Assembly: GCF_903914075.1 (NCBI RefSeq)
Contig: NZ_CAIWNQ010000002.1
Span: 733,344 to 797,343, forward strand
Length of the DNA stretch: 64,000 nucleotides
Reading direction: 5' to 3'
Source: Ruegeria sp. THAF57
Lineage (GTDB): Bacteria > Pseudomonadota > Alphaproteobacteria > Rhodobacterales > Rhodobacteraceae
Positions 32,155 to 41,491 of the stretch are shown here, piece by piece (position 1 is the stretch's first letter; each line of letters begins with the position of its first letter). Under the pieces are notes generated by a model. The model was not told the origin of the DNA, did no database searches, and saw only the letters and a program-made list of their open reading frames with translations. The position numbers and the translations under genes are program-made.

Positions 32155-33138
32155 ATGTCCAAACTGGTCACGATTTTTGGCGGATCCGGATTTGTTGGCC
32201 GATACGTCGCCCGGCGTATGGCAGGTGAAGGGTGGCGCGTCCGCGTGGCCGTGCGGCGCCCGAATGAGGCCATGTTCGTCAAGACTTATGGTGTAGTGGG
32301 GCAGGTCGAGCCCATTTTGTGCAATATCCGCGATGACGCCTCGGTTGCTCTGGCGATGCAAGGCGCTGACGCCGTGGTCAACTGCGTGGGTGTGCTGAAC
32401 GAGCTGGGCAGGAATGAGTTTGACGCAGTGCAGGCCGAAGGCGCCGAGCGTATTGCACGGCTGGCAGCGCAGCAGGGGATTGAGCAGATGGTGCATGTCT
32501 CTGCGATTGGCGCGGATGCGGCATCAGACAGCCAGTATTCGCGGACCAAGGCGCAGGGCGAAGCTGGGGTTCTGGAGCATATGCCGGGCGCGGTAATCCT
32601 GCGCCCTTCGGTCATATTCGGGACCGAAGATCAGTTCTTCAACCGCTTTGCCGGTATGACCCGGATAAGCCCGTTCCTGCCTTTGGTGGGTGCTGAGACA
32701 AAGTTCCAACCTGTTTTCGTGGACGACGTGGCCCAGGCCGCTGTGAAAGGTGTTCTGGGGCAGGCTCCGGCTGGCGTTTACGAACTGGGCGGACCAGAGG
32801 TAAAGACTTTCCGCGCGTTGATGCAGCAGATGCTCGACGTGATTCACCGTCGCCGGGTCATCATTGGAATGCCTTTCTGGGTGGCGCGGATCATGGCCGG
32901 AGTTCTGGATATCGTGAAATTCGTGAGCTTCCAGCTTTTCCCCAATAACATCCTGACTCGTGATCAGCTTAAGAACCTGCGGCGCGACAATGTTGTGTCA
33001 GAAGGTGCGATGGGATTTGCCGACCTGGGGATTGAGCCATCGACTTTGGAATCGGTGTTGCCAGAATACCTGTGGAAGTTCCGCCCCTCGGGTCAGTATG
33101 ACGACATTCAAAACTCGGCGAAGAACCTGAAGATCTGA
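32155..33138 (+). CDS. complex I NDUFA9-like NAD(P)-binding protein
   Basis: Atypical short-chain dehydrogenase of 327 aa resembling the NDUFA9 accessory subunit of complex I. The N terminus has the Rossmann loop F-G-G-S-G-F-V-G-R-Y; N-C-V-G-V-L and H-V-S-A-I-G-A-D-A follow; the Tyr-x3-Lys pair appears as Y-S-R-T-K. F-F-N-R-F-A-G-M and F-Q-P-V-F-V-D-D-V-A are typical of the alphaproteobacterial homologues. It probably binds NADPH structurally. The stop abuts the stop of uppP on the other strand. Confidence 0.85.
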   Translation: MSKLVTIFGGSGFVGRYVARRMAGEGWRVRVAVRRPNEAMFVKTYGVVGQVEPILCNIRDDASVALAMQGADAVVNCVGVLNELGRNEFDAVQAEGAERIARLAAQQGIEQMVHVSAIGADAASDSQYSRTKAQGEAGVLEHMPGAVILRPSVIFGTEDQFFNRFAGMTRISPFLPLVGAETKFQPVFVDDVAQAAVKGVLGQAPAGVYELGGPEVKTFRALMQQMLDVIHRRRVIIGMPFWVARIMAGVLDIVKFVSFQLFPNNILTRDQLKNLRRDNVVSEGAMGFADLGIEPSTLESVLPEYLWKFRPSGQYDDIQNSAKNLKI

Positions 33139-33942
33139 TCAGCTATAGGCGATGATCAGTAATGCCGCGCCCAGAATGACCCGGTAGATCACGTAGGGTG
33201 TGAAGCTGACGCTTCGCAACAGGCGCATCATAAGGGTCAAGGCCAGCAGCGCCGCAATGAAGGAAAAGAGGGCAGCGATAGCCCCGTCAATGGCCAGTTG
33301 CGCATCTGCCTCGCGGATTACGTCGACCGACAACAAGATCCCCGAGGCCAGAATTGTCGGGATCGACATCAGCATGGCGATCCGGGCACCGTCCTCTCTG
33401 GTATAGCCCAAATGCCGCGCGCCCGTGATGGTGATCCCTGACCGCGACGTGCCGGGTATGAGCGCCAATGCTTGCCAAAGGCCCATGATAGCCGCATCCT
33501 TGATGCCCCAGTCGCCGGCCTTTTTCGTCTGCGGCCCCTTCTGATCCATCCAATAAAGCAACAGACCAAATCCCAGCATCGTCCATCCGATTACGGTCAT
33601 TGAGCGCAGCGATTGGCTGAGACCGGTCTTGAACAGGATTGCACCGACGATGATTGTGGGAATCGTCGCGATGATAAGACCCATGGCCAGACGCGCCTCG
33701 GCAGAATCGATACGCCCCGTCAGGGCGCGCGGCAGGCCGGAGACCGCCTTCTTGACCTCGGACCAAAAATATAAAACCACAGCACCCAAGGTGCCGACAT
33801 GGACCGCGACGTCTATGGCAAGACCCTGATCATCTAAACCCGTCAGGCTGGGCAAAAGGATCAGATGACCAGAAGATGAGATCGGCAGGAATTCAGTGAT
33901 ACCCTGAATTATTGCCGTGAGAATCAATTGAAAAAGGCTCAT
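33139..33942 (-). CDS. uppP: undecaprenyl-diphosphate phosphatase
   Basis: Inner-membrane phosphatase (267 aa) that recycles undecaprenyl diphosphate to the monophosphate for peptidoglycan and surface polymer synthesis. The active-site motifs are clear: G-I-T-E-F-L-P-I-S-S-S-G-H-L near the N terminus and P-G-T-S-R-S-G-I-T-I in the middle, within about eight hydrophobic segments. It converges with the NDUFA9-like gene, the two stop codons lying back to back, and is divergent from gltD, with about 230 bases between holding both promoters. Confidence 0.96.
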   Translation of the reverse strand: MSLFQLILTAIIQGITEFLPISSSGHLILLPSLTGLDDQGLAIDVAVHVGTLGAVVLYFWSEVKKAVSGLPRALTGRIDSAEARLAMGLIIATIPTIIVGAILFKTGLSQSLRSMTVIGWTMLGFGLLLYWMDQKGPQTKKAGDWGIKDAAIMGLWQALALIPGTSRSGITITGARHLGYTREDGARIAMLMSIPTILASGILLSVDVIREADAQLAIDGAIAALFSFIAALLALTLMMRLLRSVSFTPYVIYRVILGAALLIIAYS

Positions 33943-34172
33943 TGAATTGCCCGTGCCACCGTCACATTTTTATTATGCTCACTGGGTATAAGTGTGATGC
34001 GGAAAAGAAAAGAACACAATTAGGTCCGAATCGGAACTAAAAAGGTGAAGTTTTTTCACTCGGATGCCTCCTGCCGACAAAAATTTTCTAAATAGGTCAG
34101 CACAATTGACTTTTCATCCGATCCTGTATCTCTTAAAGAAGCTCGACCAAGCCAATTCATGGAGTCTGACCC

Positions 34173-35606
34173 GTGGCCAAGCAACCGATGCTGAAATTTG
34201 TGCAAGTCGATCGCGCCATGCCCGAAAAGCGCGCCGCAGACACGCGCAAGGAAGACTTTGACGAAATCTATGCCGAGTTTGCGTCGGCCAAGGCCGAAGA
34301 ACAAGCCAGCCGCTGCAGCCAGTGTGGTGTGCCTTATTGTCAGTCGCATTGTCCACTGCACAACAACATCCCCGACTGGCTGCGCCTAACCGCGACGGGC
34401 CGTTTGGAAGAGGCGTATCAGACCAGTCAGGCCACCAACACCTTCCCCGAGATTTGTGGCCGCATCTGCCCGCAAGACCGTTTGTGCGAAGGCAATTGCG
34501 TGATCGAACAGTCGGGCCACGGTACCGTGACCATTGGCACGATCGAGAAATACATCACCGACACAGCGTGGGACAAAGGCTGGGTCAAGCCTGTTGCACC
34601 GGGTGCGGAGCGTAGCGAAAGCGTGGGTATCATCGGCGCGGGTCCGGGCGGACTGGCGGCGGCGGATATGCTGCGGCGTGCGGGTATTCAGGTGACGGTT
34701 TATGATCGTTACGACCGTGCAGGTGGTCTGCTGATGTACGGCATTCCCGGCTTTAAGCTGGAAAAAGACATCGTACAGCGCCGCAACGATCTGCTGGCCG
34801 ATGGTGGCGTGACGTTTGAGCTGAATTGCGACGTCGATGCCGCAAAGTTCGAAGAAATTCGTAGTCAGCACGACGCGGTGATCATCGCCACTGGCGTTTA
34901 CAAATCGCGCGACCTGTCCATGCCGGGCAGTGGTCTGGGTGGCATCGAAAAAGCCATCGACTTCCTGACCGCCTCGAACCGCAAAAGCTTTGGTGACGAT
35001 GTCGAAGATTTCGACAATGGTCGCCTGAACGCCGCTGGTAAAAAGGTCGTCGTGATCGGCGGCGGGGATACCGCGATGGATTGCGTGCGCACCTCGATCC
35101 GTCAGGGTGCGACCTCGGTCAAATGTCTGTATCGCCGCGACCGCGCTAACATGCCCGGCTCACAGCGTGAAACCCAAAACGCCGAAGAAGAAGGCGTGGT
35201 CTTTGAATGGCTCAGCGCGCCCAAGGGCTTTGCCGGCGACGACAAGGTTACCGGCGTCATGGTGCAAAAGATGCGTCTGGGCCAGCCCGACGCTACAGGA
35301 CGTCAGGCCCCCGAGGTGATCGAAGGCGCGGATTATGTCGAAGACGCCGATCTGGTGATCAAGGCGCTGGGTTTTGAACCCGAAGACCTGCCCACCCTGT
35401 TCGGCCAGCCCGACCTGCCCGTGACCCGCTGGGGCACCGTCAAGGCCGCCTTCCAGACCGGTGAGACCGAGATGGATGGCGTGTATGCCATCGGTGACAT
35501 CGTGCGCGGGGCCTCGTTGGTCGTGTGGGCGATCCGGGATGGGCGCGATTGCGCCGATGCGATCCTCGACCGGTTCAACGCGCGCGCTGCGGTCGCAGCC
35601 GAGTAG
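34173..35606 (+). CDS. gltD: glutamate synthase small subunit
   Basis: NADPH-dependent GOGAT beta subunit (477 aa) that passes electrons to GltB. N-terminal Fe-S region: C-S-Q-C-G-V-P-Y-C-Q-S-H-C and C-G-R-I-C-P-Q-D-R-L-C-E-G-N-C. FAD site: G-I-I-G-A-G-P-G-G-L-A-A-A-D. NADPH site: V-V-I-G-G-G-D-T-A-M-D-C. The start is GTG 34173 with GGAG about nine bases upstream. It is transcribed with a GFA-family gene and gltB, an order (D before B) different from the enteric gltBD. Confidence 0.96.
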   Translation: MAKQPMLKFVQVDRAMPEKRAADTRKEDFDEIYAEFASAKAEEQASRCSQCGVPYCQSHCPLHNNIPDWLRLTATGRLEEAYQTSQATNTFPEICGRICPQDRLCEGNCVIEQSGHGTVTIGTIEKYITDTAWDKGWVKPVAPGAERSESVGIIGAGPGGLAAADMLRRAGIQVTVYDRYDRAGGLLMYGIPGFKLEKDIVQRRNDLLADGGVTFELNCDVDAAKFEEIRSQHDAVIIATGVYKSRDLSMPGSGLGGIEKAIDFLTASNRKSFGDDVEDFDNGRLNAAGKKVVVIGGGDTAMDCVRTSIRQGATSVKCLYRRDRANMPGSQRETQNAEEEGVVFEWLSAPKGFAGDDKVTGVMVQKMRLGQPDATGRQAPEVIEGADYVEDADLVIKALGFEPEDLPTLFGQPDLPVTRWGTVKAAFQTGETEMDGVYAIGDIVRGASLVVWAIRDGRDCADAILDRFNARAAVAAE

Positions 35607-35624
35607 CCCAGCAGGAGCGTCGGG

Positions 35625-36059
35625 ATGCCCGAATTGCAAGGCCAATGCATGTGTGGCGCGGTCACCGTGACTGCCACCCCGGCGCAGGATGCGCTGGGCG
35701 CGTGCCATTGCGACCAGTGCCGCCGCTGGACCAGCTCGGTGCTGATCTCGTTTCAGGCCGAAGAAGGGTATGCCGCGCTGGGACCGGTGAAGACATTCAC
35801 CTCGTCCGATTGGGCTGAACGCGCCTTTTGCGCCGACTGTGGTTCGGCGCTGTGGTACCGGATCACCGTACCGGGCGAGAAGCACGGACAAACACAAATG
35901 GCGGCCGGCCTGTTTCAGGACACGGGTCATCCGCTGACACACGAACTCTATATCGACAAAAAACCCCAGGGTTACGCGTTCGCAGGTGAACGCCAGCAAA
36001 TGACCAAAGCCGAGGTTGAGGCCATGTTCGCCCCCTCGGAAGAAGGAGACAGCCAATGA
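35625..36059 (+). CDS. GFA (CENP-V/glutathione-dependent formaldehyde-activating) family protein
   Basis: Zinc-binding beta-sandwich protein of 144 aa. Zinc ligands are visible as C-M-C-G-A-V near the start, C-H-C-D-Q-C-R-R-W, and C-A-D-C-G-S-A-L-W-Y. The family name comes from Gfa, but most members have no proven formaldehyde activity. It sits between gltD (18-base gap) and gltB (four-base overlap, ATGA), so it is made with glutamate synthase; why is unknown. Confidence 0.88.
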   Translation: MPELQGQCMCGAVTVTATPAQDALGACHCDQCRRWTSSVLISFQAEEGYAALGPVKTFTSSDWAERAFCADCGSALWYRITVPGEKHGQTQMAAGLFQDTGHPLTHELYIDKKPQGYAFAGERQQMTKAEVEAMFAPSEEGDSQ

Positions 36060-39000
36060 CCAAATACGATGCCGATTGGGTGCGCGCCGAAGAAGCCAAA
36101 CGTCAGTGGATGGCCGAAAACGGTCTCTATTCCGAGGAAGAAGAGCATTCTTCGTGTGGCGTGGGCCTTGTTGTATCCATCGACGGCAAACCGTCGCGTA
36201 AGGTTGTTGATGCGGGGATCGACGCGCTCAAGGCGATCTGGCACCGCGGCGCAGTGGACGCAGATGGCAAGACAGGTGATGGCGCGGGTATCCATGTACA
36301 GATCCCCGTTCCCTTCTTCTATGACCAAATCCGCCGCACCGGACACGAACCCAATCTGGATGAGCTGATCGCGGTGGGTCAGGTCTTTCTGCCGCGCACG
36401 GATTTCGGTGCACAGGAACAGTGCCGGACCATCGTGGAAACCGAAGTGCTGCGCATGGGCTATTACATCTATGGCTGGCGCCACGTGCCGGTTGATGTGA
36501 CCTGTCTGGGCGAAAAAGCAAACGCGACCCGGCCCGAGATCGAGCAAATTCTGATCTCGAACTCCAAAGGCGTGGATGAAGAGACTTTTGAGCGTGAGCT
36601 GTACGTAATCCGCCGCCGGATCGAAAAGGCCGCCGCAGCCTCGGGCATCTCTGACCTTTACTTGGCGTCGCTTAGCTGCCGTTCGATCATCTACAAGGGC
36701 ATGATGCTGGCCGAGCAAGTTGCCGTATTCTACCCCGACCTGATGGACGAACGGTTTGAATCGGCTTTTGCGATTTATCACCAGCGTTATTCGACCAACA
36801 CCTTCCCGCAATGGTGGCTGGCCCAGCCCTTCCGTATGTTGGCCCATAACGGCGAAATCAACACGCTGAAGGGCAACGTCAACTGGATGAAAAGCCACGA
36901 GATCCGCATGGCCTCGGGCACCTTTGGCGACTATGCCGAGGATATCAAACCGATCATCGCTGGTGGGTCGTCGGATTCGGCTGCATTAGACTCGGTTTTC
37001 GAGGTTCTGGTACGCGCGGGCCGCTCGGCCCCGATGGCGAAAACCATGTTGGTGCCGGAAAGCTGGTCCAAGCAGGCGGTTGAGCTGCCGCAGGCATGGC
37101 GCGACATGTATTCCTACTGCAACTCGGTGATGGAGCCGTGGGACGGCCCTGCTGCCTTGGCCATGACTGATGGTCGCTGGGTCTGTGCCGGTCTGGACCG
37201 GAATGGTCTGCGCCCGATGCGTTATGTGGTGACCGGTGACGGTCTGGTAATCGCAGGGTCCGAGGCCGGAATGGTGCCGATTGATGAAGCCAGCGTAACC
37301 GAAAAAGGCGCGCTTGGACCGGGGCAAATGCTGGCCGTGGACATGAAAAAGGGCAAGCTGTTCCGCGACACCCAAATCAAGGACAAGCTGGCCCGAGCGC
37401 TGCCATTTGGCGAGTGGGTCGGCAAGATCAACGATCTGGATGAAACGCTGTCAGACGTGACCGAAAGCGCGAAATTCAGCGGCGAAGAACTGCGCAAACG
37501 CCAAATTGCCGCCGGTTATTCGGTTGAAGAGCTGGAACAAATCCTTGCGCCTATGGCTGAGGATGGCAAGGAATCCATCGCCTCGATGGGCGATGACACT
37601 CCGTCTGCGGTTCTGTCCAAGCAATATCGCCCACTCAGCCATTTCTTCCGTCAGAACTTTAGCCAGGTGACGAACCCACCCATCGACAGCTTGCGCGAAT
37701 ACCGGGTGATGTCGCTGAAAACGCGGTTCGGAAACTTGAAAAACGTGCTGGACGAAGACAGCAGCCAGACAGAAATCATCACGCTGGGCAGCCCCTTTGT
37801 GGGCAACGCCCAGTGGGACAAGCTGGCAGAAAGCTTCGGTTCGCCGCTGGCCGAGATCGACTGTAGCTTTGAACCCGGTCGGGGCGCGCTGAATGCCGCT
37901 TTGGCCCGTATCAGAGCCGAAGCAGAAGAGGCCGTGCGCTCGGGCGCGGGGCATCTGGTGCTGTCCGACATGAACTCGAACGAGGGTCGCGTGGCGATGC
38001 CGATGATCCTGGCGACAAGTGCCGTGCATTCGCATCTGACCCGTCAGGGGCTGCGGACCTTCTGTTCGTTGAACGTGCGCTCGGCCGAATGTGTCGATCC
38101 GCATTACTTTGCCGTACTGATCGGTTGCGGCGCGACCGTTGTGAACGCTTATCTGGCCGAAGATTCACTGGCCGACCGCATTGATCGCGGCTTGCTGGAC
38201 GGCACGCTGACCGAAAATGTCGCGCGCTATCGCGAGGCGATTGATCAGGGTCTGCTGAAGATCATGGCCAAGATGGGGATTTCGGTGATTTCGTCCTATC
38301 GCGGCGGCCTGAACTTTGAGGCCGTGGGCCTGAGCCGTGCGATGGTAGCCGAGTATTTCCCGGGCATGACCAGCCGGATTTCCGGCATCGGTGTCACGGG
38401 CATTCAGGCCAAAGCCGAGGAAATCCACGCCAAAGGCTGGGACAGCGGACTGGACGTTCTGCCCATCGGTGGTTTCTACAAATCGCGCAAATCGGGAGAG
38501 ACCCACGCGTGGGAAGCGACCTCGATGCATATGATGCAGATGGCGTGTAACCGGGCATCCTATGAGCTGTGGAAGCAGTATTCGGCCAAGATGCAATCGA
38601 ACCCGCCAATCCATCTGCGCGACCTGATGGACTTCAAACCGCTGGGCAAACCGGTGCCGATTGAAGAGGTCGAGTCGATCACTTCGATCCGCAAACGCTT
38701 TGTCACACCGGGCATGTCGCTGGGCGCGCTGTCGCCCGAGGCGCACAAGACGCTGAACGTGGCGATGAACCGGATTGGCGCGAAGTCCGACTCGGGTGAA
38801 GGTGGCGAAGACCCGGCGCATTTCGTGCCGGAGCCGAATGGCGATAACCCGTCGGCCAAGATCAAACAGGTGGCTTCGGGCCGGTTCGGTGTGACTGCCG
38901 AGTACCTGAACCAGTGTGAAGAGCTTGAGATCAAAGTCGCGCAGGGTGCAAAACCGGGTGAGGGTGGTCAGCTGCCGGGCATGAAGGTCACCGACCTGAT

Positions 39001-40588
39001 CGCGCGTCTGCGTCACTCGACCAAGGGCGTGACGCTGATCTCACCGCCGCCGCATCACGACATTTACTCGATCGAGGATCTGGCGCAGTTGATCTATGAC
39101 CTGAAACAGATCAACCCGCGCTGTAAGGTGACGGTCAAGCTGGTGGCGTCGTCAGGTGTGGGCACGATTGCTGCCGGTGTGGCCAAGGCGAAAGCGGATA
39201 TTATCCTGATTTCGGGTCACAATGGCGGCACGGGCGCGTCGCCCGCGACCAGCATTAAGTATGCGGGTCTGCCGTGGGAAATGGGCCTGACCGAGGCGCA
39301 TCAGGTTCTGGCGATGAACAACCTGCGCGGCCGGGTGACCCTGCGGACCGATGGTGGTCTGCGCACCGGGCGCGATATCGTCATGGCCGCGATGATGGGG
39401 GCCGAGGAATACGGCATCGGCACTGCCGCCCTGATCGCGATGGGCTGTATTATGGTGCGTCAGTGCCAGTCGAACACCTGTCCGGTCGGTGTGTGTACAC
39501 AGGATGAATCCCTGCGCGCTAAATTCACCGGCAATGCCGACAAGGTCGTCAACCTGATCACCTTCTACGCGCAGGAAGTGCGCGAGCTGCTGGCCAGCCT
39601 TGGCGCGCGCTCGATTGATGAAATCATCGGCCGGGCCGATCTGCTGGCGCAGGTCAGCCGGGGTTCAGCGCATCTGGATGATCTGGACCTGAATCCGCTG
39701 CTGATCACCGTCGATGGCGCGCAGGATATCGTCTATAACCGCGGTAAGGATCGCAACGCAGTGCCCGATACGCTGGACGCTGAAATCGTGCGCGATGCCG
39801 CTCGGTTCCTGAAGGATGGTGAGAAGATGCAACTGTCTTACGCGGTGCAGAACACGCACCGGACAGTGGGCACGCGGGTTTCCAGCCATATCGTACAGAA
39901 TTTCGGGATGCGGAATACGTTCCAGGACGACCATCTGCACGTGAAACTGCAAGGCTCGGCCGGTCAGTCGCTGGGCGCCTTTGCCGCGCCTGGGCTCAAG
40001 CTGGAAGTGTCTGGCGACGCCAACGACTATGTCGGCAAGGGCCTGTCGGGCGGCATGATCGTTGTGCGCCCGCCGCAGGTCAGCCCGCTGAAGGCGGATG
40101 ACAACACCATTATCGGCAACACGGTTCTGTACGGCGCCACTGACGGACACCTGTTTGCAGCTGGCCGCGCAGGCGAGCGTTTCGCGGTCCGCAACTCGGG
40201 TGCCAAAGTGGTGATCGAGGGCTGTGGCTCGAACGGGTGCGAATACATGACCGGCGGTGTGGCGGTGATTCTGGGCAGCATTGGTGCCAACTTCGGTGCG
40301 GGCATGACTGGAGGCATGGCCTATCTGTACGACCCCGACGGTAAGGCGCAGGCGCTGATGAATATGGAAACGCTGGTGACCTGCCCGGTCACGGTGGATC
40401 ATTGGGAAGACCAGCTCAAAACGCTGATCGAAACCCATCAGGCAGAAACCTTCAGCCGCAAGGCCGCCGATATTCTGCAGCATTGGGATGTGGAAAAGGC
40501 CAACTTCCTGCAGGTCTGCCCGAAGGAGATGCTGAACAATCTCAGCCATCCTCTGACCCACGAGGCGGAAGCGGTTCCGGCGGAATAA
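36056..40588 (+). CDS. gltB: glutamate synthase large subunit
   Basis: GOGAT alpha subunit (1510 aa, full length), which makes two glutamates from glutamine and 2-oxoglutarate. An N-terminal propeptide of about 36 residues precedes the nucleophile Cys in H-S-S-C-G-V-G-L. A type II glutaminase domain (about 37-430) with Y-S-T-N-T-F-P-Q-W is followed by a central domain, then the FMN synthase domain (about 860-1240) with G-E-G-G-E-D-P and H-N-G-G-T-G-A-S. The 3Fe-4S ligands are in R-Q-C-Q-S-N-T-C-P-V-G-V-C, and a C-terminal beta-helix domain has the repeated Gly pattern. A strong terminator follows. Confidence 0.97.
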   Translation: MTKYDADWVRAEEAKRQWMAENGLYSEEEEHSSCGVGLVVSIDGKPSRKVVDAGIDALKAIWHRGAVDADGKTGDGAGIHVQIPVPFFYDQIRRTGHEPNLDELIAVGQVFLPRTDFGAQEQCRTIVETEVLRMGYYIYGWRHVPVDVTCLGEKANATRPEIEQILISNSKGVDEETFERELYVIRRRIEKAAAASGISDLYLASLSCRSIIYKGMMLAEQVAVFYPDLMDERFESAFAIYHQRYSTNTFPQWWLAQPFRMLAHNGEINTLKGNVNWMKSHEIRMASGTFGDYAEDIKPIIAGGSSDSAALDSVFEVLVRAGRSAPMAKTMLVPESWSKQAVELPQAWRDMYSYCNSVMEPWDGPAALAMTDGRWVCAGLDRNGLRPMRYVVTGDGLVIAGSEAGMVPIDEASVTEKGALGPGQMLAVDMKKGKLFRDTQIKDKLARALPFGEWVGKINDLDETLSDVTESAKFSGEELRKRQIAAGYSVEELEQILAPMAEDGKESIASMGDDTPSAVLSKQYRPLSHFFRQNFSQVTNPPIDSLREYRVMSLKTRFGNLKNVLDEDSSQTEIITLGSPFVGNAQWDKLAESFGSPLAEIDCSFEPGRGALNAALARIRAEAEEAVRSGAGHLVLSDMNSNEGRVAMPMILATSAVHSHLTRQGLRTFCSLNVRSAECVDPHYFAVLIGCGATVVNAYLAEDSLADRIDRGLLDGTLTENVARYREAIDQGLLKIMAKMGISVISSYRGGLNFEAVGLSRAMVAEYFPGMTSRISGIGVTGIQAKAEEIHAKGWDSGLDVLPIGGFYKSRKSGETHAWEATSMHMMQMACNRASYELWKQYSAKMQSNPPIHLRDLMDFKPLGKPVPIEEVESITSIRKRFVTPGMSLGALSPEAHKTLNVAMNRIGAKSDSGEGGEDPAHFVPEPNGDNPSAKIKQVASGRFGVTAEYLNQCEELEIKVAQGAKPGEGGQLPGMKVTDLIARLRHSTKGVTLISPPPHHDIYSIEDLAQLIYDLKQINPRCKVTVKLVASSGVGTIAAGVAKAKADIILISGHNGGTGASPATSIKYAGLPWEMGLTEAHQVLAMNNLRGRVTLRTDGGLRTGRDIVMAAMMGAEEYGIGTAALIAMGCIMVRQCQSNTCPVGVCTQDESLRAKFTGNADKVVNLITFYAQEVRELLASLGARSIDEIIGRADLLAQVSRGSAHLDDLDLNPLLITVDGAQDIVYNRGKDRNAVPDTLDAEIVRDAARFLKDGEKMQLSYAVQNTHRTVGTRVSSHIVQNFGMRNTFQDDHLHVKLQGSAGQSLGAFAAPGLKLEVSGDANDYVGKGLSGGMIVVRPPQVSPLKADDNTIIGNTVLYGATDGHLFAAGRAGERFAVRNSGAKVVIEGCGSNGCEYMTGGVAVILGSIGANFGAGMTGGMAYLYDPDGKAQALMNMETLVTCPVTVDHWEDQLKTLIETHQAETFSRKAADILQHWDVEKANFLQVCPKEMLNNLSHPLTHEAEAVPAE

Positions 40589-40611
40589 ATCGCAAGCACA
40601 GACAAACGAAG

Positions 40612-40642
40612 CCCGCGCGCCCTGTCGGCGTGCGGGTTTTTT
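40612..40642 (+). terminator. intrinsic terminator after gltB
   Basis: CCCGCGCGCC pairs with GGCGTGCGGG (one G-T wobble) around a five-base loop, followed by six T. It lies 24 bases after the gltB stop. Confidence 0.9.
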
Positions 40643-40698
40643 GTGCTGGTGACGCCCCAGCCGTTTCAAACCGCGATCACTCGTCGTATAGCTGGGAC

Positions 40699-41433
40699 AT
40701 GGCAAAGAAAGCAGTCCGCAAGAAAAGCGGTAAGAAAAAGAAGGCGTCCAAGGCCAAAACGCCGATCCTGATGCAGATTCGCCGCTGGGTTTTACGCGGC
40801 GCTCTGGGCTGTGTGGTGTTTGTGGTTGCACTGGTAGCGCTGTATTCGGTGGTGAACCCGCCCGTGACACATACGATTTGGTCGGAATGGCGCAGGTTGG
40901 GCAAGGTTGAACGCGATTGGGTGCCGATCGAAGAGATCTCGCCCATTATGGCACGGTCGGTCGTGGCGGCCGAAGATGCGAATTTCTGCCTGCATTGGGG
41001 CTTTGACGTCGAAGCGATCCGCGACGCGCTGGAGGATGGCGGATCGCGCGGGGCCTCGACCTTGTCGCAGCAGGTGGTCAAAAACGTATTCCTGTGGCAG
41101 GGGCGTAGCTGGGTACGCAAGGCGTTGGAGACTTCGATTACGCCGGTGGTCGAAATTTTTTGGAGCAAACAGCGTATCCTTGAGGTTTATCTGAACGTGG
41201 CCGAGACCGGGAATGGAGTTTTTGGGGTCGAAGCAGCAGCCCAGCGCAATTTCAAAATTCCGGCGTCAAAACTGTCCTCGGTGCAGGCAGCACGGATTGC
41301 GGCGATCCTGCCGTCGCCGCGCAATCGCTCGGTAACCGATCCCTCGGTGCGTACACGCAGGCGGGCGGCCTCGATCCTGGATGGGGCGGCCACCATCCGC
41401 GCAGATGGTCGCGCGGATTGTTTCGAGGATTGA
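40699..41433 (+). CDS. mtgA: monofunctional peptidoglycan transglycosylase
   Basis: GT51 glycosyltransferase of 244 aa that polymerises lipid II. A Lys-rich cytoplasmic start (about 25 residues) leads to one membrane anchor (about 35-57) and a periplasmic GT51 domain. The catalytic Glu is in V-A-A-E-D-A-N-F, followed by G-A-S-T-L-S-Q-Q-V-V-K-N and E-V-Y-L-N-V-A-E-T-G. The open frame begins much earlier, inside gltB, but ATG 40699 lies beyond the gltB terminator and begins the family-like protein. It is probably transcribed on its own or with the GST gene behind it. Confidence 0.93.
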   Translation: MAKKAVRKKSGKKKKASKAKTPILMQIRRWVLRGALGCVVFVVALVALYSVVNPPVTHTIWSEWRRLGKVERDWVPIEEISPIMARSVVAAEDANFCLHWGFDVEAIRDALEDGGSRGASTLSQQVVKNVFLWQGRSWVRKALETSITPVVEIFWSKQRILEVYLNVAETGNGVFGVEAAAQRNFKIPASKLSSVQAARIAAILPSPRNRSVTDPSVRTRRRAASILDGAATIRADGRADCFED

Positions 41434-41491
41434 AAAACAAACCCGCTCGGCGCTAAAGCTGGAGAGTATTCACTGGTTCGATTGGAAGATC

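Noticed and set aside
35160..36056. 298-codon minus-strand frame opposite gltD and the GFA gene
   Set aside because: It lies opposite strongly supported genes of high GC content, where long antisense frames are common; it has no family motif.
38165..39016. 283-codon minus-strand frame inside gltB
   Set aside because: Shadow of a conserved gene; the His/Arg/Gln-rich translation is typical of antisense frames.
39665..40870. 401-codon minus-strand frame opposite the end of gltB
   Set aside because: Same reason: it is a shadow of gltB and crosses the gltB terminator and the mtgA start.
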